Shown piece by piece: positions 1 to 5,977 of a stretch of 6,433 nucleotides of DNA (position 1 is its first letter; the number at the start of each line of letters is the position of its first letter). A model generated the notes under the pieces. It did no database searches. It was not told the origin of the DNA and saw only the letters and a list, made by a program, of their open reading frames with translations. Made by a program: the position numbers and the translations under genes. This DNA is from Chloroflexota bacterium. Lineage in GTDB: Bacteria; Chloroflexota; Anaerolineae; Anaerolineales; Anaerolineaceae. The stretch spans positions 1-6,433 of the forward strand of contig JAGVUS010000172.1 of NCBI GenBank assembly GCA_019136175.1. The letters run 5' to 3'.

Positions 1-27
1 CCCTCGATGGGAGAACCACCGACATTA

Positions 28-60
28 AAAAACGCGCCCGGGCAGCGCGTTTTTGTTTTT
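28..60 (-). terminator. Intrinsic terminator downstream of tRNA-Pro, possibly bidirectional
   Basis: A perfect 10-bp inverted repeat has arms at 28-37 (AAAAACGCGC) and 45-54 (GCGCGTTTTT) around a 7-nt loop. On the minus strand the stem is followed by a run of six T, correctly placed about 12 nt after the tRNA 3' end, so it would terminate the tRNA transcript. On the plus strand the stem is followed by a T-rich tail (50-60, one G interrupting), so it could also end a plus-strand gene lying to the left. Positions 1-27 show nothing recognisable. Confidence 0.85.
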
Positions 61-65
61 ACCAG

Positions 66-140
66 TCGGGGCGGGCGGATTTGAACCGCCGACCTCACGG
101 TCCCGAACCGTGTGCTCTAGCCGGGCTGAGCCACGCCCCG
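66..140 (-). tRNA. tRNA-Pro, anticodon CGG
   Basis: The minus strand folds into a complete cloverleaf of 75 nt including the discriminator base. The acceptor stem CGGGGCG (140-134) pairs with CGCCCCG (73-67). The D arm has stem GCTC/GAGC. The anticodon stem CACGG/CCGTG encloses the loop TTCGGGA, which gives anticodon CGG and reads codon CCG. The variable loop is 5 nt, and the T arm GGCGG/CCGCC has the loop TTCAAAT. A first pair C1-G72 with discriminator A73 is the expected identity signature of bacterial tRNA-Pro. The 3' CCA is not encoded (the DNA continues CTG), so it must be added by CCA-adding enzyme. The gene has its own promoter at 152-181 and a terminator at 28-60, so it is probably a single-gene transcription unit. 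Confidence 0.97.
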
Positions 141-151
141 AATGCCCTCAG

Positions 152-181
152 ATTATACCCCACCCATTTCAGATTTGGCAA
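152..181 (-). promoter_or_regulatory. Sigma70-type promoter of tRNA-Pro
   Basis: On the minus strand a TTGCCA -35 box (181-176, 5 of 6 matches to TTGACA) is separated by 18 nt from a perfect TATAAT -10 box (157-152). Transcription would begin near 145, about five nucleotides before the tRNA 5' end at 140, giving the very short leader common for tRNA genes. The promoter lies wholly in the 49-nt gap after the permease stop codon, so tRNA expression need not depend on readthrough. Confidence 0.75.
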
Positions 182-189
182 TACCAAAA

Positions 190-3100
190 TCAATATTCGG
201 TTTCGCGGCTCAATACCAGCAGCACCAGGTAAACGGTCCGTCCAACTTTGCGCAATTTTACCGGGTCAATGATGGCGGGTGTATCTTCCGGGGTGTGAAC
301 AAGCATATCCGAACCATCCCAGCTGACATATGCACTCAACGCCTGGCGTCCGCCAAACCCCGCCACACCGGGACGGTCTGCGTGGGGGTCACGCCCTGTA
401 TTCGTCAGGCGCACATTCAACCTGGATGCTGCCTGTTCAAACAACCGCACCAACCGGTAGCTTGTCCCCTGCCCCAACGCCAGGGCATTGCCAGAACCCG
501 CGCCAACTCCACTTAACTCAATCACTGCTTCCGGCTCCAGCAGCGAAAGCCGGGATTCCGCATTCATCACGTTGGTCAGGCTCAAGCCTTCCCTGCGCTC
601 GCCGCCCGCCCAGGCAACAAATACAATCGTTTTATCCGGCTGGTAGTTGGAAGCTTTCATCAACCGCGCCAATTCCAGCATCATCGCCACACCGCTGGCA
701 TTATCATTTGCGCCCGGGTAAAGCGTTCCATCCGGTCCAGTTCCCAATCCATCATAATAAGCAGTCACCAGGATCACCCGGTTATCCAAACCCTTTCCCT
801 GTTCTTCGCCCTGCAAGGAGCCCGTACCAGGGATATAACCAATCACGTTGTAATATACTTCCGAAAGATCCTCTTCCAAGAATTCTTCCCTCAAGTGAAC
901 AGTGGCTCCCGCTTCTGTAAATCCAAATTGATCGTATGGGATTGAACTGCTGATTGCTTCCATTTGTTCAAGGCTGGAGCCTGCAGTTGCCAACAGGATA
1001 TCTGCCATGCTTTCAGTAATGTAAAGCGTTGGGAAGGTATAGGGCGTCGTATACCGGGTATAGGTAAAGATATCCCTTGTATTCAAAAATTCATCATCTT
1101 CTTTGACAATTAACAAGCCCCCAGTTTGCCCACCGGTCTGAACAAACTTGATAAGAGGGAAATCTTTTTCGCGAACTATAAAAACAGATTTCTCAATTTC
1201 ATCCCCATAAAAGAACAATTGTTTTGTTAACTTAACAGGCGCTTCTTCGCCAAGAACCAATCCACGAATATGAGCGGAAAAATCTCCAGTGGGTTGTCCC
1301 ACAATATCTGTTGCACATTCAACAAAATCCTTGCGATATACAAATGATTGTTGAATATTCCCATTGGAATCCAGCATTTCCACAACCGGAACAGATGCCA
1401 GGTGGGCACGTGGAGCAGCAAGCTCCTGGATATAGGACTTGAGAGATCCGCCAGTTTGCAGACCGATCTCTTCCATCTGCTCTGCAATATATTCAGCCGC
1501 CAGCCTTGCGCCTTCTGTACCAGTTTCGCGCCCCATGAATTCCGGGGATGCCAGTTTTTCAATGGTTGCCTGCGTTCGTTTTTCTTCATAATTGAGTGCT
1601 TCGGCACGACACAAATCAACCGGTGCATTTGTACGAACCAGGAAAAACAATCCAGCAACCAGCAGCGTCCCAATCAATATTGTGTAGCGGTTGATTAACC
1701 TTCCAAGGTTGATTCTGCCCTCATCCAGGAATCTTCGCAGCCCTTCGCCCAGGAGATTGAATGCCAGGATGGAAACAAAGAAAAAGACGCCCGGTGCCCA
1801 TGCCAGCCAGGGGTAGGACCGCCACCACCCCTGAACATTGGCAAGCAACGCACCCCACTCCGGCACATCCGAGTAAGCGTAATAAGTTTCCGCCGAGATC
1901 TCCACCTTGAAACCGCCGCCCAGGAATATATTCAAATATCCTAGTTCTGCCAGCAGCATCAGAACGGCAGCCATTTCCAGCATTGAGGAGACCAGCAAGC
2001 TTTTCCACAGGTGTGGGAGCATATGTCGAAAAAGGATGGTGGAACTCCCCGCCCCCAGTGCCCGTGCAGCTTCAATATGCTGACTGGGCTTTTGAGATAT
2101 CACCTCCGCCCGGACGGTTTGGGCAATTTCGCCCCACCCCACCAGGCAAATCGTCAATATAAACACACCCATTCCATGTTGAATGCCAATCCCCAGGATC
2201 AGAATCATGGCAAACAGGGTCACTGGAAAGGCAGCCCACACCGAGATCAATCCCTGGATCGTGCGATCCATCCAGCTGTTCTGCCACCAACCTGCAATCA
2301 TTCCCAACACAGTTCCCAGGAACACTCTTGCCAGCATGCCAAAAATCGCCATGACCAATGTCTGCCGGGCGCCCCACAGGACAAGCGCCTGCATATCCCT
2401 GCCAACCAGGTCTGAACCCCAAGGGAATACACTGGATGGTTTGAATGGCGGACCCTGGACAACGTCCTCAATGATCATGATGCCATTGGTTACATATGGG
2501 TTGGCAGCAGCCATGTGTTTCCCAAATACAACCAGGATGATCAATCCCAACACAAGCAGGAACCCTGCCAGAAGCGGAATGTTTCGGAGACTCGTCCGGG
2601 CTGCGCGCCAGACGGATGGTTTACTTGTGGGGTCTCTTTGCTCGCGTCGAAGGAATACAGGCTGGGTGGATGCGCGTCTCCTGGAAATCTGCTTTGGTTT
2701 ACCTGCCAGGAGAGCCAATAAATTTTTAATGCCAGCCTTCAGGTCCTGCCAGACTATCTTGATCTCCTCCAGGAAGGATCCCCATTCACTTGATAACCCT
2801 GCTTCCTCCCAATCCTCCACCTGGCGGCTACCCCGGCGCAGGCGTGGATCAATGCGCCGGTAAAGTAATTCCAGCAAAAGATTGATCACCAGGAAGAACA
2901 AGCCCAAAGCCAGGATCAAATCTGTTACAAAGACTGCCTGATTGGATTGAATTGCCTTTAATAAATTCCACCCCAATCCCCGCCAGTTGAAAAATCCCTC
3001 AATAATTGGCAGACTGGCAAGCGAAAAACGCAACGATGTTCCCAGCGTGGTCAGAATGGGAATCAGGGCATTGCGAAATGCGTGGCGGAGAATCACCAAT

Positions 3101-3762
3101 TTTCCAGGAATGCCACGTGCCCGGGCAGCCCGGATATATTCCTGCTGCAGGATATCCGTCAGAGTGGTGTAGGTCACCTGCATCACCTGTGCCATTGGGC
3201 GGGCAGCCAGAACCAGTGCAGGTAAAATGATCCTGGCATCCCAACCGAAGCCTGCGGAAGGGAGGAGTGCTTTTTTCAATCCCAGCGCGTGGTACAACCA
3301 GATGTTGATCACCCAGAAGAGCATTGCCAGCAGAAAGCTGGGAGTGGAAATCCCAAGAGTGGAGGCAACCACCAGCAGGCTGCTTCCTCCCTTTCGGTAG
3401 CGAAGTGCTGCAATGGTACCAAACAAAATACCCAGCAGTGCTGCAATCGTCAACGCCGCCAGTAGTAACCCGGCGCTGTTAATGAATAATTCTTTCACAA
3501 CATCAAAGGCTGGAACCTGCGCCTTTTGCCAAAGATAGGTCGGCGGATGCTTGAAAAAGTAATTCCACAATTGAACCGCAGTATCCCACAATGCCGGAAA
3601 AAAATGAAACGGTTTGTGAGCCCGCCCCAGGGCTGCCATGTTTAAGCCAAACAAGGTCAGGAAAGCAATCGCAAACAAAACGAATGCTCCCCGGATGACC
3701 TGCCGGAGAAAAGTGATCAAAACGCCCCCCCGTTGGCTGGATGGCATGGATGAAAGTGTCAT
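190..3762 (-). CDS. Fused DppB-DppC type ABC permease with C-terminal M28 peptidase-like domain
   Basis: One 1190-residue frame joins two dipeptide/oligopeptide/nickel-type permeases to an extracytoplasmic domain. The DppB half is about 1-310: first span near 22-44, permease EAA signature near 208-237 (EYIRAARARG, then HAFRNALIP), and the usual DppB end RRIDPRLRR at 302-310. A charged linker follows (about 311-390). The DppC half is about 383-685, with WGSDLVGRD at 448-456 (family form GTDxLGRD), EAA loop IEAARALG at 563-570 and ending AFNLLGEGLRRFLD. An extra span (692-709) should carry the C-terminus outside the membrane. Residues 720-1190 resemble an M28 aminopeptidase with a PA-like insert (about 785-960): GANDNASG at 1017-1024, E1055 and HTPEDT at 1156-1161. 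Three zinc-ligand positions are altered (Y1002, R1056, S1084), so catalysis is doubtful. Transport of peptides or similar solutes is inferred from family; no ATPase or binding protein is nearby. An in-frame stop lies at 3780-3778, which limits the start to 3762 or the ATG at 3747. Neither has a clear Shine-Dalgarno. Confidence 0.9.
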   Translation of the reverse strand: MTLSSMPSSQRGGVLITFLRQVIRGAFVLFAIAFLTLFGLNMAALGRAHKPFHFFPALWDTAVQLWNYFFKHPPTYLWQKAQVPAFDVVKELFINSAGLLLAALTIAALLGILFGTIAALRYRKGGSSLLVVASTLGISTPSFLLAMLFWVINIWLYHALGLKKALLPSAGFGWDARIILPALVLAARPMAQVMQVTYTTLTDILQQEYIRAARARGIPGKLVILRHAFRNALIPILTTLGTSLRFSLASLPIIEGFFNWRGLGWNLLKAIQSNQAVFVTDLILALGLFFLVINLLLELLYRRIDPRLRRGSRQVEDWEEAGLSSEWGSFLEEIKIVWQDLKAGIKNLLALLAGKPKQISRRRASTQPVFLRREQRDPTSKPSVWRAARTSLRNIPLLAGFLLVLGLIILVVFGKHMAAANPYVTNGIMIIEDVVQGPPFKPSSVFPWGSDLVGRDMQALVLWGARQTLVMAIFGMLARVFLGTVLGMIAGWWQNSWMDRTIQGLISVWAAFPVTLFAMILILGIGIQHGMGVFILTICLVGWGEIAQTVRAEVISQKPSQHIEAARALGAGSSTILFRHMLPHLWKSLLVSSMLEMAAVLMLLAELGYLNIFLGGGFKVEISAETYYAYSDVPEWGALLANVQGWWRSYPWLAWAPGVFFFVSILAFNLLGEGLRRFLDEGRINLGRLINRYTILIGTLLVAGLFFLVRTNAPVDLCRAEALNYEEKRTQATIEKLASPEFMGRETGTEGARLAAEYIAEQMEEIGLQTGGSLKSYIQELAAPRAHLASVPVVEMLDSNGNIQQSFVYRKDFVECATDIVGQPTGDFSAHIRGLVLGEEAPVKLTKQLFFYGDEIEKSVFIVREKDFPLIKFVQTGGQTGGLLIVKEDDEFLNTRDIFTYTRYTTPYTFPTLYITESMADILLATAGSSLEQMEAISSSIPYDQFGFTEAGATVHLREEFLEEDLSEVYYNVIGYIPGTGSLQGEEQGKGLDNRVILVTAYYDGLGTGPDGTLYPGANDNASGVAMMLELARLMKASNYQPDKTIVFVAWAGGERREGLSLTNVMNAESRLSLLEPEAVIELSGVGAGSGNALALGQGTSYRLVRLFEQAASRLNVRLTNTGRDPHADRPGVAGFGGRQALSAYVSWDGSDMLVHTPEDTPAIIDPVKLRKVGRTVYLVLLVLSRETEY

Positions 3763-3821
3763 GGGCTTTAACCGGATTTATTTGATGAAGGCTCGGGTAA
3801 CTCTTGGAAACAGCGAACTTT

Positions 3822-3827
3822 ATTATA
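3822..3827 (-). promoter_or_regulatory. Probable -10 box for the permease fusion gene
   Basis: A perfect TATAAT reads on the minus strand at 3827-3822, about 60 nt upstream of the permease start in the 158-nt divergent intergenic region. No good -35 box is seen: the hexamer at 17-nt spacing is GGAAAT. If used, transcription would start near 3815 with a leader of about 50 nt. An activator or an imperfect -35 would be needed, so this is a candidate only. Confidence 0.4.
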
Positions 3828-3879
3828 CAACCGTTCCAGGCTAAATTTCCGATTTATGTCGACTCCGGAGATTCTGCGG

Positions 3880-3901
3880 TACAATATTTTTCCTGTACAA
3901 T
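3880..3901 (+). promoter_or_regulatory. Paired TACAAT boxes upstream of the LCP gene
   Basis: GTACAAT occurs twice, at 3879-3885 and 3895-3901, 16 bp apart. Each TACAAT matches the -10 consensus at 5 of 6 positions. The only partial -35 is TCGACT at 3859-3864 (4 of 6), with a short 15-nt spacer to the first box. Either box would give a short leader before the start at 3921. They could be alternative -10 elements or a repeated operator; the sequence alone does not decide. Confidence 0.35.
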
Positions 3902-3920
3902 CCTGGAACTGGATTTTGCC

Positions 3921-4823
3921 ATGGCATCAGATTATTCTGTCGAACAACCTATCGAATCGGAACCACTATCACAATTTCAACCCATCCGTCTTCAAAACAA
4001 GCCCAAACGGAAAGGGATTGGGTGCGGAATGCTTGCCATCCTGATTTTATTGGGAATGCTGGCAGCATATTTCTTCACCCCATTTCGGACCAATTTCCTC
4101 CTGCTGGGTGTGGACCGTTCACCAGAAAATACCGATGTCGGCAGAACCGATACCATCATCTTGACCGGGATCCAACCTTTGCGAGCCAGGGTGACCATGC
4201 TCTCCATTCCCCGCGACCTGTGGATTTCCATTCCGGGGGTCGGGGAAAACAGGATCAACACCGTTCATTTTTTTGCCGAAGCCAACGACCCCGGCAGCGG
4301 ACCGGAAGCCGTGCTGGACGTTATGGAGCAGCAATTTGGAATCGCTGTTCGGTATTATGCCCGTATCCGGCTGAATGGCTTTCCCCAATTGATTGATGCC
4401 ATGGGGGGAGTGGATATCACCCTCAACGAGCCGAATGGGATTTACGCTGCCGGCACCCATCACCTGAACGGCGAAGAAGCCCTGGCGTTTGTTCGAAACC
4501 GTAGCGGTGCTGATGATTTTTTTCGCATGGCAAATGCCCAGTTAATGCTGATGGCTCTTGAACGAAAAATGGTATCCCCCAAGGGCTGGGTTCACATCCC
4601 GGCTGTCATCAAAGCATCCAGTCAATTTTTGGATACCAATATTCCTGCCTGGCTGCTGCCCCGGCTTGGGCTGGCAATCCTGCGCGCCGGGATCGGTGGA
4701 ATCGATAACCGCACCCTGCCCAGGGAAATGGTCACATCTCACACCACTTCTGGGGGCGCACAGGTGCTGCTGCCCGATTGGAACCAGATTTTACCGCTGG
4801 TGGATCAATTATTTGGTCCATGA
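3921..4823 (+). CDS. LCP (LytR-CpsA-Psr) family envelope protein
   Basis: This 300-residue protein has a cytoplasmic N-terminus ending in basic residues (KPKRK, 27-31), one membrane span (about 34-53), and an extracytoplasmic LCP domain (about 57-215). LCP enzymes transfer lipid-linked glycopolymers to peptidoglycan or a related acceptor. Visible family motifs are NFLLLGVDRS at 58-67, GRTDT at 74-78, the SIPRD motif at 95-99, the region with R111, MGGVDI at 161-166, and LNGEEALAFVRNR at 182-194. The arginines R75, R98, R192 and R194 and the metal-binding type D77 are kept. The downstream motif, usually of the form DxxRxxRQ, reads DFFRMANAQ, so an arginine is missing. I chose the ATG at 3921 because the frame upstream runs back through the promoter region to a TTG at 3804 and adds no recognisable protein; a weak GGA lies 7 nt before the ATG. 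The C-terminal 85 residues have no motif I recognise. Confidence 0.9.
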   Translation: MASDYSVEQPIESEPLSQFQPIRLQNKPKRKGIGCGMLAILILLGMLAAYFFTPFRTNFLLLGVDRSPENTDVGRTDTIILTGIQPLRARVTMLSIPRDLWISIPGVGENRINTVHFFAEANDPGSGPEAVLDVMEQQFGIAVRYYARIRLNGFPQLIDAMGGVDITLNEPNGIYAAGTHHLNGEEALAFVRNRSGADDFFRMANAQLMLMALERKMVSPKGWVHIPAVIKASSQFLDTNIPAWLLPRLGLAILRAGIGGIDNRTLPREMVTSHTTSGGAQVLLPDWNQILPLVDQLFGP

Positions 4824-4853
4824 TCATTCCCGGCAAATACCCGGAAGGCTGGC

Positions 4854-4882
4854 GTGACACTTGCAACCCTTCATGATAAGAT
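4854..4882 (+). promoter_or_regulatory. Probable promoter of holA
   Basis: GTGACA (4854-4859, 5 of 6 to the -35 consensus) and TAAGAT (4877-4882, 4 of 6 to the -10 consensus) are spaced by exactly 17 nt in the 86-nt gap between the LCP gene and holA. The start of transcription would be near 4889, about 20 nt before the holA ATG. No convincing terminator follows the LCP stop, so readthrough from the LCP gene may contribute too. Confidence 0.5.
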
Positions 4883-4909
4883 TATTCAAACAATGATGGT
4901 GCCAGCAAG

Positions 4910-5968
4910 ATGAGCGACCTTTCCCACCCCGACCAAAAGCCCACAGTTTACATCCTGTATGGGGATGATCTGTACGCCATGCAGACCTTTCTCCAGGAGA
5001 AAATGATCCCGCGGATTGGGGAACCGGGTATCGCCGAGTTAAATATTGCCCGCCTGGATGGGCGGCAGGCAGGTGATGAGGAGCTTCGAACCGCCATTCA
5101 AACCCTGCCGTTTCTTGCAGAACGGAGGCTGGTTATTCTTTCCCATCCTTTGGCACGTCTCACTGGCAAATCTGCGCAGGAAAAATTCAAGCAGATCCTG
5201 GACCACGTGCCGCCTTCCACGGGGCTGGTTTTGCTCATTGAAGATGAATGGTACGGTAAAACCTGGCGCACCCTTAAAACCGACCCCAGGGATCCCAAAA
5301 AAGATCACTGGCTGCTGAGGTGGGCGCGTGAGCCAGTGTTGGTGGAAGGCAAAGAACAACCCCGTCCGGTCATCATTAAAGTGTTCGCACTGCCCCGCCT
5401 GGCGGATATGCCCGGCTGGATCATGAAGGAAGCCAGGGTGCGGGGAGGGGAGTTCACCCGTGAGGCAGCTGCCGCCCTGGCAAACCTGGTTGGAAACAAC
5501 ACCCGCCAGGCGAGCCTTGAAATTGAAAAAATCCTTGCATACGTCGATTACCAGCGGGCAGTGGAACTGGAGGATGTCCAGATTGCTGCAGCGCCGGGCG
5601 GCGAGGTGAATGTTTTTGAAATGGTGGATGCCATGGGAATGCGCGACTCCCAACAGGCATTGAAACTTCTGCATACCCTGCTGGAAGAGCAGGAAGCAAT
5701 TGCCATTTTTGGCATGATTGTCCGTCAGTTCCGTTTGCTCCTGCAAGTGCGCGAAGCGCTGGACGAAGGACTGGACGCCAATGAAACCGGTAACGTCATT
5801 GGGCTCCGTTCCTCCTTCCAGGTTGGCAAACTGATCCAGCAGGCAAAGAAATTTTCACTCGGTGAACTTGTCCTGATTTATCACCGGTTGCTGGAACTGG
5901 ATTTGCAAAGCAAGTCCGGTCAGGGTGAACTTGCCCCGGCACTGGACACCTTTGTTGTCAATTTATAG
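4910..5968 (+). CDS. holA: DNA polymerase III subunit delta
   Basis: Delta is the wrench subunit of the clamp loader: with delta-prime and the tau/gamma ATPases it opens the beta sliding clamp and loads it on primed DNA in the cytoplasm. The 352-residue length is close to the family norm of about 330-350. The N-terminal domain opens with VYILYGDDLYAMQTFL (13-28), the family's usual GxDxxL-type beginning, followed by the region TLPFLAERRLVIL (65-77), the part of the fold expected to bear the clamp-contacting element. The middle region (about 180-230) carries GNNTRQASLEIEKILAY, and the C-terminal collar has NVFEMVDAMG (234-243) and RQFRLLLQV (272-280), ending KSGQGELAPALDTFV. Residues about 115-155 look like an extra charged loop. 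The start is fixed by an in-frame stop at 4877-4879 and no other in-frame ATG; the Shine-Dalgarno is weak (AGCAAG). The next gene begins 9 nt after the stop. Confidence 0.93.
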   Translation: MSDLSHPDQKPTVYILYGDDLYAMQTFLQEKMIPRIGEPGIAELNIARLDGRQAGDEELRTAIQTLPFLAERRLVILSHPLARLTGKSAQEKFKQILDHVPPSTGLVLLIEDEWYGKTWRTLKTDPRDPKKDHWLLRWAREPVLVEGKEQPRPVIIKVFALPRLADMPGWIMKEARVRGGEFTREAAAALANLVGNNTRQASLEIEKILAYVDYQRAVELEDVQIAAAPGGEVNVFEMVDAMGMRDSQQALKLLHTLLEEQEAIAIFGMIVRQFRLLLQVREALDEGLDANETGNVIGLRSSFQVGKLIQQAKKFSLGELVLIYHRLLELDLQSKSGQGELAPALDTFVVNL

Positions 5969-5971
5969 GAG
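5967..5971 (+). promoter_or_regulatory. Strong ribosome binding site overlapping the holA stop
   Basis: AGGAG lies 6 nt before the ATG at 5978 and shares two bases with the holA TAG stop (5966-5968). This is the best Shine-Dalgarno in the window. It fixes the start of the secreted-protein gene and suggests translation coupled to holA. Confidence 0.8.
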
Positions 5972-5977
5972 ACCATT

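Noticed and set aside
28..140. tRNA-Pro as an integration attachment site
   Set aside because: No integrase gene, no repeated copy of the tRNA 3' end and no phage-like genes occur in the window.
330..920. A 196-codon plus-strand open frame opposite the M28-like domain
   Set aside because: The translation is low-complexity, rich in Pro, Ser and His, as expected for an antisense shadow. The minus-strand frame has clear domain motifs throughout.
2183..2863. A 226-codon plus-strand open frame opposite the permease
   Set aside because: It is antisense to the conserved DppC half and the linker. It shows no domain and its composition is Arg/Pro/Asn-rich, as expected for a shadow.
3805..3838. TGGAA...TTCCA dyad around the minus-strand TATAAT
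   Set aside because: The arms are only 5 bp with a 24-nt gap, and the sequence between them is not symmetric, so it is not convincing as an operator.
3863..3870. Perfect 8-bp palindrome CTCCGGAG in the divergent region
   Set aside because: It does not extend beyond 8 bp and occurs once, so chance is a sufficient explanation.
3804..3920. A 39-codon N-terminal extension of the LCP gene starting at TTG 3804
   Set aside because: The extension overlaps the probable promoter elements of both divergent genes and encodes no plausible protein segment. The ATG at 3921 gives the normal LCP layout of short cytoplasmic tail and one span.
4827..4846. Small imperfect inverted repeat after the LCP stop (TTCCCGG...CCCGGAA)
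   Set aside because: The stem is short with a mismatch and no T-run follows, so I do not call it a terminator.
5039..5746. A 235-codon open frame antisense to holA
   Set aside because: It lies entirely inside holA, has no recognisable domain and no Shine-Dalgarno. Long antisense frames are expected here from the codon use of holA.
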